Assembly (NCBI RefSeq): GCF_002994745.2 | Contig: NC_037089.1 | Coordinates: 86,886,347 to 86,950,346, forward strand | Reading direction: 5' to 3' | Origin: Rosa chinensis | Lineage: Eukaryota; Streptophyta; Magnoliopsida; Rosales; Rosaceae | Length of the DNA: 64,000 nucleotides | Shown: positions 35,245 to 46,574 of the stretch, in pieces | Layout: each line of letters opens with the position of its first letter | Position numbering within the stretch: the first letter of the stretch is position 1 | The notes under the pieces: model-generated | What the model was told of the DNA's origin: nothing | The model's input: only the letters and a program-made list of their open reading frames with translations | Databases searched by the model: none | Translations under genes and position numbers: made by a program

Positions 35245-36240
35245 TCAATGGACTCCTTCGGGGGTGTCATCATGTCACCTCCTCTACTTTCAATTTTGAA
35301 TTTTTACCCCCTAAACTTTCCAATTTCAATCAGCCGTGTCTAATTTCTACTATTCCGTCCAAATTGGCCGTTAAGTTTGACTTTTGAGGGCAAAAATGGT
35401 CATTTCAACATAAAAAAAAAATTTAAAAATAATAAATAAAAAAAAATTCTGTTTTTTTTTTTTTTTTTGCTTCAACATATACAGTTATAATAGGTTTATA
35501 AAAACAAAAAAAATACTCTAGGTGGTTGAAAGCCGCTCGCTGGTCTACGATATTTGTGATATATCTCCGATAAATCGAAGAATTTTAGGATATATCCCCA
35601 ATAAAGTGAAGAATTATTTGTAAAAAATAATTTTACACTTCATTTGTAAATAAATATCTGTATATCCCCAATAAAGTGAAGAAATATCTGTGTAAAATCA
35701 TTTTTGGTCTACGATATTTGTGATATATCTCTAATAACTTGAAGAATTTTATGATATATCTCTAATAAAGTGAAGAAATATCTGTGTAAAATCATTTTTT
35801 ACTGAGATTTATTTACAGATAAAGTGTAAAATTATTTTTTTACAGATATTTCTTCACTTTATTGGGGATATATCCTAAATTCTTTACTTTATTGAAGATA
35901 TGTTACAAATATCGTAGACTAGCGAGCGGCTTTCAACTATCTAGAGTATTTTTTTGTCTTTATAAACCTATTATAACTTGTGGTGTATAGGTTGAAGACA
36001 AAAAAAAAAAAAAAAAAACAACGAATAAACAAAAAAATAAAAATAAAAAAAACAGATTTTTTTTAATGTTGAAATGACTATTTTAGCCCTCAAAAGTCAA
36101 ACTTAACGTCCAATTTGGATCGAATAGTAGAAATTGGACACGGCTGATTGAAATTGGAAAGTTTAGGGGGTAAAAATTCAAAATTGAAAGTAGAGGGGGT
36201 GAAATGATGACACATCCGAACCTCAGGAGGGTAAACTGAA
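35245..36240. mobile_element. 1 kb long-inverted-repeat (hairpin) element
   Basis: The left arm (35245 onward: CACCTCCTCTACTTTCAATT, GGCCGTTAAGTTTGACTTTT, CGCTCGCTGGTCTACGATAT) is repeated inverted in the right arm down to 36235 (GAAAGTAGAGGGGGTGAAAT). The arms are about 450 bases each, meet near 35820 and include internal AAAGTGAAGAAATATCTGT repeats. No coding frame is present. This is the form of a large foldback MITE; such loci often give hairpin RNA if transcribed. Confidence 0.8.
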
Positions 36241-36250
36241 ATTAAACCTA

Positions 36251-37556
36251 TTTAATATATAGCGTTACCTTCTTCTATATCATGTATTAGCACGTCTTAG
36301 TCTTTGTCTCCTGTTGTAGTAATGTAGTAACATGGAGGGATGAATTACCATCTCCTAATTTTAATTTTATGGTGTTGTTTATAATAATAATAATAATAAA
36401 TAAATAAAAAGAAGGGTTTTTGTCTATTTACCCCATTTCTAGAGATTTTTTTCTCACTTACCCCATTAAGTTTTTTTAATTCTCTCTTACCCAAAAACAC
36501 TCTAAGGAAGTTTTCCCTAATACCGCATTAAGATTTTTTTTTAATTTTTAATTTTTTTTAATACCATTTTACCCTCACCTTTGTTAATTAGAGAGAGAGA
36601 AAGAGAGAGAGAAAATGGAAGAGAGATAAACCATAGGGGACTTCGCCGGAGCCCGTCACCGGTCGCAGCCCACCGGATTTTTCTGAAAACCTCACTGGAA
36701 ATGTTTATTGCCCCCAATAGACATCTATTGCCCCCCAATAGACGTCTATTGCCCTCCAATATGACTTTCAGTCGCTAGAATGAGAACTAATCTCCCTAAA
36801 TTTAGACAAATAAAATATTGATTACATAACAAAAATAAGAAGATTACATCAATTCAAAACGTCTATTGACCCCCAATAAACGTCTATTGCCCCCCAATAG
36901 AGTCTATTGCCCCCAATAGATCTTTAATAGGTCTCTATTGCCCCAATAGAACCTTCTTCTTCTTTTTTCATATTTCTTTCATTTTGAGCTTCTGAACCAA
37001 TTTACCACAAAAAAAAAAGAAAAAAAAAAAGAAGAAGCAAGAATTTGATTTGGGCACCCCTCAATCTTCCCCAATCTTCTTCTCTCGATCTATTAGGCCA
37101 AACAAAGCCTTAATACTTGAGCGGTTATGTACAACTGGATAACCATGGATTCCAATAACAAGCACAACAGTCAGATTATGCTTCACTATTGCAAAGACTC
37201 CGAGGATATTACCAAGACTATGACGAGCCTAAGGGCGTTCTCCACCGACATCTCAAAGGGAACCGAGTCGTCGGCTTTAGAGCTGGCTTGGACCACTGGA
37301 GCTAATGGATGTCGGTGAATATTATTGTTAATGAAAACTAAAAAGCAGTGTACCAAAATATAGGCTGACATGTACATGATCTTCGGAGCAGGAAATGGTC
37401 GATTAAGAAGGTGGTGCAGATCCCGACGACCTAAATTGAATTCCGGTGGTAATTGAAACATAATCGATTAAGAAGTAACTACCGGTTGTGCTATATTGGG
37501 ATCTAATTATGAAGACCAAAAGTCGCCAACGCCAATTTCAAGCTAAATCATCGTCT
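36251..37556. repeat. direct duplication, copy 1
   Basis: This block matches 39041-40289, starting TTTAATATATAGCGTTACC and ending at CAAGCTAAATCATCGTC. It includes GA repeats, the CTATTG-C5-CAATAG stem-loop cluster (36706-36950) and a plus frame around 37127-37318 of unknown identity (MDSNNKHNSQIM, ALELAWTTGAN). The matching frame in copy 2 has a stop, so it is not under clear constraint. Confidence 0.85.
36706..36950. repeat. cluster of CTATTG-CCCCC-CAATAG stem-loops
   Basis: About seven units of CTATTG, four to six C and CAATAG alternate with ACGT/ACAT linkers. This includes a perfect 16-base palindrome, CAATAGACGTCTATTG (36736-36751). A reduced version is at 39490-39700. Confidence 0.85.
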
Positions 37557-38029
37557 TCGGAGCAGGAGTTGTATTTATCACGGCGAACCCGACGACTCGT
37601 CAGCAACCCGTTGTAGGAGATCGGCGCCGGAGCTGGAGAATCCGGTGTAGAAGACGCGGAGGTCGGTGTCGCGGACTTCGAATGCGGGGCGGAGATAGGA
37701 GGATTAGGACGTAGAGGTCAAGGTCGTCGACGTTGTCCTCATCGGCGTCGCTCAGAGAGAGAGAGTGAGAGACGCGTCGTTGTTTGAGAGAGAGATCGGA
37801 GATTGAGGTTAGAAATAAGATTGAGTGGCAGTCCGTAATTATTTAATTAATCGGAGGCTAAAAGTGTCTTTTACATCTAAATTGTGTGAGTGGGAATGAA
37901 AATTTGTTAGTGGGGTGAGTGGAGAATGATTGGGCTGAAATTTAGGCATTGGGTCAAGAACCCTAAAAAGAATACCCATATTTTCTACAATGGCACAAGA
38001 AGCTTAGTGCAACTGGCCCAACCCAATTT
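37557..38029. other. GC-richer unique part of duplication copy 1
   Basis: Present only in copy 1. It contains GA repeats near 37755 and no recognisable frame. Confidence 0.4.
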
Positions 38030-38074
38030 TTGGGCAAAAACCCTACTGAAAGTGAAGGGTGCCAAATCACTTCA

Positions 38075-38341
38075 TTTAAGGTCAAATTGAAATCAAAATC
38101 CCAAACGGCCAATTTCCTGATAAACAGAACCCTAAAATCAATCAGAAACCTCAACCTAATCACTAAGCGCCCTATCATCTCGCTCCCTGCCGCTGAGCAA
38201 CCCCAATCCGGCGGCGGCGAGTGTTCCTCTTCCTTCCCTTCTCATCCGACGGCCAAGAACACAAAACCAATCACGATGACAGCATACCCATCAAGAACTT
38301 TTTCCATTTCAAGGCCCGAAACGGCGTCGTTCATGACGGGG
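38075..38341 (+). pseudogene. ATP12 exon 1 relic
   Basis: This matches ATP12 exon 1 and its leader (16500-16745): AAATCAAAATCCCAAA, GGCCAATTTCCTGAT, AACCTCAACCTAATCAC, and finally GTCGTTCATGACGGGG. It breaks off at the codons for SFMTG. Several frameshifts are present. The rest of the gene is missing. Confidence 0.85.
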
Positions 38342-38345
38342 TACC

Positions 38346-38570
38346 AAATTACTATATATGTACAGCGTGTCAGCGTCTCTCTCTCTCTCTCTACCCGTGG
38401 GCGTGTGTGGATGTGATCGTTTTTAAATTTCCAAAATAACCGTCACAAACAAATGGTGGGTGTGATCGACGGGTAGTACTATTCATGTCTGCTCCCACGT
38501 GTCACTATCTTACTGCTGGTAGCTGCCCAGATTATTTCAGTGAGAGAGAGAGAGAATGAGACGAGGTCGT
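38346..38570. repeat. duplicated segment with CT repeat and G-box
   Basis: This matches 40315-40526 (TACTATATATGTACAGCGTG to GAATGAGACGAGGTCGTCC). It contains a (CT)n run and CCACGTGTCA, a G-box-like word. It is promoter-like in look, with no gene attached. Confidence 0.7.
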
Positions 38571-39040
38571 CCTCTTCCAAAATATCCCGATATTTCGGGA
38601 AATTTCAATGGACTCCTAGTGTTATGGTTTTTTAGTAAAATCCATTCTACTGTTCTAGTCATGATACACATGCACATACTCTTATTGTAAGCCATTTATT
38701 GTACTTATTATTGAGATGGTACTAGCAAACCTTGCACGTTTAACTTCAATTAATACAAAAAGGTTTTAAAAGTCGTAAATGTAAAAAATTCTCTTTAGTT
38801 TTGCCCACAAGGAGTAGAAACTCAAAAAGAAAACAGAAAAAACTGCATTATGATCACTCGTTAGCAAAGAATTTAGTTAGAGCGTCATTGTCTAGCTGCA
38901 TACAGGGAAGCAACCTTTTAATTAATTACTTGTTTATTGGATGCAATAGTAGCTGCTAAACGACGAAGATCACAAAAAATACATATCCAAAGAACCTTTT
39001 TTTTTTTTTTTCCCCTTCATAATTTCTTCTATATCATGTA
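38571..39040. other. spacer between duplication copies
   Basis: It starts with AAATATCCCGATATTTCGGG, also seen at 35219, then AT-rich sequence without a gene. Confidence 0.4.
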
Positions 39041-40526
39041 TTTAATATATAGCGTTACCTTCTTCTATATCATGTATTAGCACGTCTTAGTCTTTGTCTC
39101 CTGCTGCAGTAATGTAGTAACATGGAGGGATGAATTAACATCTCCTAATTTTAATTTTATGGTGTTGTTTATAATAATAATAATAATAAATAAATAAAAG
39201 AAGAGTTTTTGTCTATTTACGCCATTTCTAGAGATTTTTTTCTCACTTATCCCATTAAGTTTTTTTAATTCTCTTTTACCTAAAACACTATAAGGAGATC
39301 TTCCCTAATACCCCATTAAGATTTTTTTAATTTTAAATTTTTTTTAATACCATTTTACCCTCACCTTTGTTAATTAGAGAGAGAGAGAGATAAACCATAG
39401 GGGACTTCGCTGGAGCCCGTCACCGGCCGCCGGATTTCCGTCACATGTCGCCGCCTACCGGATTTTTCTGAAAACCTCACCGGAAAAGTTTATTGCCCCC
39501 AATAAACATGTATTACCCCCCAATAGACATCTATTGCCCCCTAATATGACTTTCAGTCGCCAGAATGGGAACTAATCTCTCTAAATTTAGACAAATAAAA
39601 TATTGATTACATAATAAAAATAAGAAGATTACATCAATTCAAAACGTCTATTGCCCCCAATAGATCGTTAATAGGCCTCTATTGCCCCAATAGAATCTTC
39701 TTCTTCTTTTTTCATATTTCTTTCATTTTGAGCTTCTGAACCAATTTACCACAAAAAAAAAATAGAAAAAAAAAAAAAAAAACAAGAATTTGATTTGGGC
39801 ACCCTTCAATCTTCTTCTCTCGATCTATTAAGCCAAACAAAGCCTTAATACTTGAGCGGTTATGTACAACTGGATAACCATGGATTCCGATAACAAGCAC
39901 AACAGTCAGATTATGCTTCACTATTGCAAAGACTCCGAGGATATTACCAAGACTATGACGAGCCTGAGGGCGTTCTCCACTGACATCTAAAAGGGAACCG
40001 AGTCGTCGGCTCTGGAGCTGGCTTGGACCACTGGAGCTAATGGACGTCGGTGAATATTATTGTTAATGAAAACTGAAAAGCAGTGTACCAAAATATAGGC
40101 TGACATGTACATGATCTCCGGAGAAGGAAATGGTCGATTAAGAAGGTGGTGCAGATCCCGACGACCTATATTGAATTCTGGTGGTAATTGAAACAGAATT
40201 GATTAAGAAGTAACTACTGGTTGTGCTATACTGGGATCTAATTATGAAGAACACAAGTCGCCAACGCCAATTTCAAGCTAAATCATCGTCACACGAGGAA
40301 GGCCGATTACTGTAGTACTATATATGTACAGCGTGTCAGCGTCTCTCTCTCTCTACCCGTGGGTGTGTGTGATCGTTTTTAAATTTCCAAAATAACCGTC
40401 ACAAACAAATGGTGGGTGTGATCGACGGGTAGTACTATTCATTTATGCTCCCACGTGTCACTATCTTACTGCTGCTAGCTGCCCGGATTATTTCAGTGAG
40501 AGAGAGAGAATGAGACGAGGTCGTCC
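39041..40526. repeat. direct duplication, copy 2
   Basis: 39041-40289 matches copy 1 at 36251-37556 and 40315-40526 matches 38346-38570. Between them only 25 bases remain of the nearly 800 in copy 1, including ACGAGGAAGGCCGA, which matches ATP12 exon 1 at 16785. So this copy also once carried ATP12 debris. Confidence 0.8.
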
Positions 40527-40609
40527 ACTTCCGACAGTCTGCAACTTTGCATTGCAGGTCTTGGCAAACCAATTAATTGCTCACCCTCCATGGGTTCAGT
40601 GGAAAGGAT

Positions 40610-41018
40610 AGAGACAAATGGAATATGGCTCTCAGGAGCTACGGACTGTTTGTCCATATTAATTTTTGATTACCTATGTCTACCGCTAAGCTTTTCAATT
40701 TTAATTTTCATGGCAATACTAAGAGCTTCTCTTTGTAAACTTATTTTACGGATCGAAATTTAGAAACCAATTTCACAGATTCATCAAACAGTTTAAGAAA
40801 TTTTCTTGAAACTCATAAATGATCGATCCGCATCAACTTAGATCCATTAAGATTAAGGTTAGGACACACAAAACCGTTTCACAAATTTTCCTGCTTGGGA
40901 GGTACGAGGGTTTATCTTTTCTTCTTTTTTTACTTTTTTTTTTTGGTATACGAAGGAGGAGAGAGAAAGAGGATAGAGACAAATGGAATATGGCTCTCAG
41001 GAGCTACGGACTGTTTGT
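40610..41018. repeat. 48-base dispersed duplicate
   Basis: GGATAGAGACAAATGGAATA and the following 28 bases occur at 40609-40656 and again at 40971-41018. An AT-rich insert separates them. Confidence 0.75.
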
Positions 41019-41302
41019 CTCTAGCCACCCAGCCATGACCTCCTCCAGTCCTCCGGCAGCAAAATGGCACCACCGCCACAACCCATGCCAGAACAGAAAA
41101 AAAGAAAAAAGAAAAGAAAAAACAAAACAAAAGAGATCCATTTTCATTAAAAACACAAAACCATGTTCTTTCTTCAACATAATAACAACCTACAGAACAC
41201 CCAAAACCATGTTTCTTCAACATAATAACAACCTACAGAACACCCCAAAACCATGTGCATAACATCAACGATGATTCACCAGTATTAACACTCACTTGTT
41301 GT

Positions 41303-42640
41303 CAATTGAATAAACCGTGATCACCATAAAGTCAAAAAGAAACTAAACTAAAGGCAATGAAAAAAATGAAGAAAATTAGAAGGGTAACTATGGATTCCAA
41401 TTTCCAGCAAACCCAATGCATATATATCTAGTTGATCATAAAAGACAATATATATATATACATGATCGTCAGAAGACAAAGATGTAGATTACAGTAGGCA
41501 TCATCTGATTCAAACCATATGATTCAATGAGCAATTTCAACGTATCAATTTGAAAACAATGTGCAAAGGTTTAAGTAAACAAAATACACCATGCAAAAGA
41601 AGTAATTGTATAAACAACCTATTTCGGTCTTCTAATATCAACTACTTCAGCTTGAAACACACAAAAGAAACAATGGAGGATCATTTCATAATTTTCCAAT
41701 TGAGTTATATATGCATACAAGTGGAAATAGAAACAGTAGAAACCATCTAAATGTATTTGCATTTTCAAATCTAGCCTTTACTGGCTATATTTCTACTGAA
41801 ACCTCACCGGGAAAAACAAATTGCATATACTAAATGGTATACAAAAGTACTACTTCCTTTAGCTGACATGAACCAGTAACTAGTATAATCATTTCTATCT
41901 ATTATGGTATACAAAAGACCTACCTTAATTACTACAAAATTTAAAAACAAAAACAATTATGAAATAAAAGAAAAGATAGATAGTTTCTTTCGATCTGGTC
42001 TCAAGGTATGAACTTCACTCCAGAAAGCATATTCGTAATAATCGACTCGGTACAATAAAAAGATCCACAGACCAACCAAAAAGCATCGGTATTTGCTAAA
42101 AGTGTACTGGTATTCTCATGAGTAAGATGAGAATCAATCTTACTAATAATCGGTCCGTATCAATCATACTAAAGTGTGCTTCTTGAGTTTTTGAATCAAA
42201 TCAATCCAAGTAATTCAAAGACTATAACAATTATTAAGAAACATATAGAATATTGGTCCAATTGAAAACCCAATTGATACATATAATCCAATTCCCAATC
42301 TGAAAATTAGGGTTCTTACCTGAGCACGGTGAGAGAGACAATGAAGGCGATGGAGAGAACAGAGACTGACGATGGTGAGAACGAAGAGAGCGATAGAGAG
42401 CCCTTCACACAGTGTGGAGGAGATTCAGACCAAAGTAGAGACCAGAGAGAACAGAGTTCTGTTTCTTTTCTTTTTTTAGTGAACCAGAACAGAGATCGAG
42501 TTCTTTTCGAGATGAATTTTTCCTTTGTTGGTTTATCCGGCTAAGTGTCTTTCTTAGAATAGAAAGGCATAAAAAAAATAATAATAAAATAAAAAAGGCT
42601 ATACATCAGATACATGAAATGGGTGAAGGCGCGAGGTGAA
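41303..42640. other. AT-rich stretch between the 50-base repeat and the CACTA end
   Basis: No gene is recognised. 42300-42545 has a GA-rich, gene-like 5' character (GAGAGAGACAATGAAGG) and may be an exon or UTR of a decayed element. It may be part of the CACTA interior. Confidence 0.35.
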
Positions 42641-43324
42641 AATTTCGGCGCGGGATTTTTAAATCTTGGGCCAAATTGTTTTATGACCTTTATTAAACGC
42701 CATGGTCCATTTCAGAATTAATGGCACTAAACAAACGTCATATAAAATGCTTTCAAGACATATCCCAAACGCCATGGCCTATTTGACTATTTCAGTTATG
42801 ACATTTTTCAAACGTCATTAAAACATTTTTAATGACGTTTTCCAAATGCCGTAGCCCTATGTCATTTATGGCATTTATCAAACATCATGAGAACATTTTT
42901 CATGACGTTTTTCAAATGTCATAACCCTATGTCATTCATGGCATTTACCAAATGTCATGAGAACATTTTTCATGACGTTTTCCAAATGCCATAACCCTAT
43001 GTCATTCATGGCATTTACCAAACGTCATGAAAAGTATTTTCATGACGTTTTGCAAACGCCATAGTCTATTGTCATTCATGGCATTTATCAAACGTCATAG
43101 AAATATTTTCCATGACTATTGAAAAACGTCATAAGGACAATGACAGTTAGAAAATGTCATCAAATAGTAAGACATACAATGACATTTCAAAAACGTCATA
43201 AAATTAAGATGAAATTTTGATCCATGACGTTTTCATTAGAAAACGTCATTAAAAGGGTATTTAATGACGTTTTCGAGCAAATGTCATCTAAATATTGTCA
43301 TTAAAAGTCATATTTGTAGTAGTG
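42640..43324. mobile_element. CACTA-type transposon terminal region
   Basis: The right end at 43324 reads CACTACTACAAATATGAC on the minus strand, the standard CACTA terminus. Inside it, about 650 bases hold many copies of ATGACGTTT / AAACGTCAT, the subterminal repeats that the transposase binds. No transposase is present, and I could not find the matching left end. Confidence 0.85.
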
Positions 43325-43368
43325 AAACCATGTGCATAACATCAACGACGATTCACCAGTATTAACAC

Positions 43369-43689
43369 TCACTTGTTGCCCTCTCCATCTTTCTTCTCTG
43401 CGCGCTCCACCAGATCCTTGGCTATCTTTTCGACGAGGCGCTTCTAGAACTCACCGGCGCCCGGCCCTGAAGACGCCACCACCACCACCAGTGGCGTCTT
43501 CACCTCAGCAACGTCAACCTTGAGAGAAATCGGAGCCTTGTCGGTGAGGATGCGAACTTCATCGGGCCCTGACTTCAAAAACTTCTCAGCCACCGGTCCG
43601 CCGGCGTTCTTCACTGCTCCCTCAAAAATCTTGAAGATGGCAGTAGCCACTGACGCAGGCGTAGGCGTAGGCGTAGGCGTAATCGACAT
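43369..43689 (-). pseudogene. small unknown protein gene with in-frame TAG
   Basis: ATG at 43689 opens 81 codons: a Thr-Pro repeat start (MSITPTPTPTPAS), then an Ala/Val/Lys-rich region (FKIFEGAVKNAGG, ISLKVDVAEVKTPLVVV), stopping at TAG 43444-43446. The frame continues after it for 24 more sensible codons (KRLVEKIAKDLVERAEKK) to TGA at 43369, suggesting the TAG is a new nonsense change or is read through. A TATATATA box lies at about 43774-43785, roughly 90 bases upstream. I do not recognise the family. The CACTA end abuts the 3' side at 43324. Confidence 0.5.
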
Positions 43690-43773
43690 TTCAGAGCTAA
43701 GGAGTGAGTGTTTTTTGTTGTTGAGGAGCTGTGTGGAAATACACCGATAAAATATGGGTTGCTGCACTGCTGA

Positions 43774-43786
43774 AGCCTTATATATA
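43774..43786 (-). promoter_or_regulatory. TATA box for the 43.7 kb gene
   Basis: GATATATATATAAGG on the minus strand lies about 85-100 bases upstream of the ATG at 43689, a usual plant spacing for a short leader. Confidence 0.5.
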
Positions 43787-43989
43787 TATCAGTATTACCC
43801 AGGTTAAATTTTCAAAAATTTATTAAAGTGTTTTAACAGAAAAAATTCATACTTCATGGGCAAAGTAGTAAACAATCACCACTATCTTTACTATTTGAAC
43901 TCCCCATATTACCCATGAGATTAAGGACAGTTCAAGTTAGGTGAAATATCAAGGAGGGGTAACAACGTAAAATACAAAAAAAAAAAAAA

Positions 43990-44840
43990 TAGAAGTACCG
44001 AATCATTCAGGAAAACTGAAAACGCAGGCAGTTAGCACGTTCTCCTTGAAGAACAACTGCCAGGGCGCACGATTGGAGACCGAAGAAGGACGTGGGAGAT
44101 GATCGGAGTGGATATGGCTTCATCGCTATTCACCCCAATCTCAATTTACGGTTCATATAAAAGGAGAAAAGGGAAAGACGAACATAGCAAAATCAAACCC
44201 AAAAAGAGGAAAAAAAATTGTATCAAAATCGGTGATTCTCATATTTCGTTTTCCATTGATTTGGGTATCCTATTTCTGTTATATTTGGTTTTCTCTATTA
44301 CTCATTGGAATTGGATTATCGTTGTTAGGTAGTGTGGGCAGAGCGGATTCTCAATCAAACCCAAAAGGCAGAGTAAAATAGGTATCAACTCGGGCGACAC
44401 TGTTGCTGATTCAGTGGAGGTCAGCCTTGATAATTGTTTACACATTTTGAATTTCATTTATTTGGGTTTTCTTTTTCGATTGAAGTTCCATGTGTTAATT
44501 ATTATCGGTGTGTAATCTCAAAGAGTGGGTGATTACCAAATGCTGCTCATGAGCTCTTCGTGCAAATTATGCTTGCAAAAAATTAATCCATTAGGCAGCG
44601 GCTTTCAAAACAGTTCCTGTTAGCTCTGTTACCATTATGATTTCAATCCTCTTTGTTACCGCTTCATTTTCTTTCAATTTTTGCAGGTAAATGTATGGGA
44701 GATTTCGGAACATTGTGAAAGTTACTGAAACTTGGTGTCCGCTTATTTTGAAAGTTGCAGGTAGTGTTTTCGTCTCTTATGTTCTTTTTTCTTCTGTAGA
44801 TACCTCTACTAGCATGACTAGTTTGCTACATCACCAAGCA
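43990..44840. other. gene-like but unassigned sequence
   Basis: It contains GC-richer blocks and an ATG-led frame at 44099 (MIGVDMASSLFTPIS...) that turns Lys-rich and stops. No domain or reliable exon chain was recognised. Confidence 0.3.
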
Positions 44841-44842
44841 TA

Positions 44843-45293
44843 AGTAACACCCTCTTTGGGACACCCACAAGCCATGGTGAGGCCCAACCAAGACATGCAT
44901 CTTGTAGCCCTATGTTCAAGCTACGCTACGGCATCCGGAAGTCGCAAATCCGTCGCCGGGAAGCCACCTTCCAGGCCTTGCCAAGTTACCTCCACAAAAT
45001 GCTTTTCTAGACTAGAATAGTGACTTTGAGTCCCACATCTAAGAAAATGTAAATGAGGGAGCCTCCTTCCCCTATAAAAGGAGACTCCTTCCCACTTACT
45101 TCACACACATTACATCTCATGTAATCCACTTGGGCCGCAAGGCTCAACGCCCTAGTACAACTTTCAAGTGGATGTAGTTTCCCGCTAAGGCGGGAAACAA
45201 ACCACTATACATCTTGTGTCAATCTCTCTCTCTCTCTCTCTCTCTCTCATTCTTTATGCTAACTAGAGATCCCACGAATCACTAACTTTAACA
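44843..45293 (+). mobile_element. LTR of a gypsy-like element with leader
   Basis: About 450 bases ending ACTTTAACA are followed directly by TGGCGCTAGAAGCACTCG, a primer-binding-site-like sequence. Inside are a TATA box (CCTATAAAAGGAG, near 45073) and a (CT)n run (45225-45248). The downstream leader (45294-45860) repeats GGTCAACG-type words. No second LTR or gag-pol is in view, so this is a remnant. Confidence 0.65.
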
Positions 45294-46500
45294 TTGGCGC
45301 TAGAAGCACTCGTCCTTCCTTGCCTTGTATTCTCAATCAAGCCTTACATCCTCCACTATCTATCCTAGGCGGTAACAAAAAAAAAATTCAAACATAAATT
45401 TGTTCCCTGTGCTTACAAAGAACCAGGTCAACGCCCTTCAGGGCTGATCAAGTTTGGTCAACGTCGAACAAACGTGGTCAACAACAGTCAACGCTGAACT
45501 CAAAAAAAAAAAAAAAAAAAAAACTTAGATTTCAAGCCCTTATGCCAGGATTAGCGGCACACTGCCCCAACGGCAAATGTTACCCATCTTCGGCGGTAAT
45601 TTAAAAAAATTTTGAGGTCAAATCATCTCTGGACACCTAGAGATTTGCTTTGGACGCCTAGCCTCCATTTTTGGTCATGTCTAGCGGCCTTGCAGCCACA
45701 CCAGCCTCGCTTCAATCAGCGGCACTGCTGAACTTCAAGAAAACACAGCCAACCAAGGCTTCAATTAATGACAAGCTTCCCGGACTAACATTAAGATATG
45801 AGCAGTGAATTGCTTCTGCCAAATTAGGAACTTTAGATATATAAGCAGGGAGCTCTTTTCCACTTGCTTTGAATCATGCTTTTAGGGCTCTGTGTATGTT
45901 GTTATTATTACACTAGGAAGAGTGGGAATTGGTTGTCTTTCTACTTTAATATTGTTTGATTTTAGACTAGCTAAAAGGCTAGGAGAGGGTATAATACTGC
46001 TCCATTACCTAGAACGGTGGAGGCACCAAGGTTTCAGAAAGGCCATTCAACAGTGGTTAATTATAGCAACTCAGTTTTCCTTCCTCTATTATTATTGTTA
46101 TGTATGGATAATTTTCAATTATCTTCTCATTTAATCAATCTGATAATTGGTAGTGTTAGACAGTGTTTCCATTCACTCGACTATATTACTTTGATCATTG
46201 TTTTATGGGCCGAGTGTTGAATGTTTTATTTCATTTTTAGTTCAGATTTGGGATTATATAATTTTCATCTTAATGATCTTATAAGGATGTTATATTATGG
46301 ATGGTGGAAGCTTCTTGATCCATGTAATCTGGCTTCCAATCCTCTAGAATCAAATAAATACTTGAATGCACCGTGCAATTGACATTAATTAATGCAGTGC
46401 ATATATATGCATGTACTGTCTACTCATTCACCGTTTTCAGTTCACGTCCAAGTATTCTGTACCACTGCCTGTTTACCATGTAGAGAATGAAAATATTTAT
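45294..46500. other. element leader and AT-rich spacer
   Basis: The first 550 bases look like untranslated leader of the LTR element (GTCAACG repeats, poly-A 45505-45523). The rest is AT-rich with no gene recognised. Confidence 0.4.
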
Positions 46501-46574
46501 ACCAAAAAGATTTGAAGAAAAAAGTTAAAGAGATGTATTTTTTTTTTTTTTTAAGGAACAAACCCCAACAAGTG

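Noticed and set aside
35550..35890. Regular short repeats as a possible CRISPR array
   Set aside because: They are inverted arms of a hairpin element in a plant nuclear genome, with no constant spacers.
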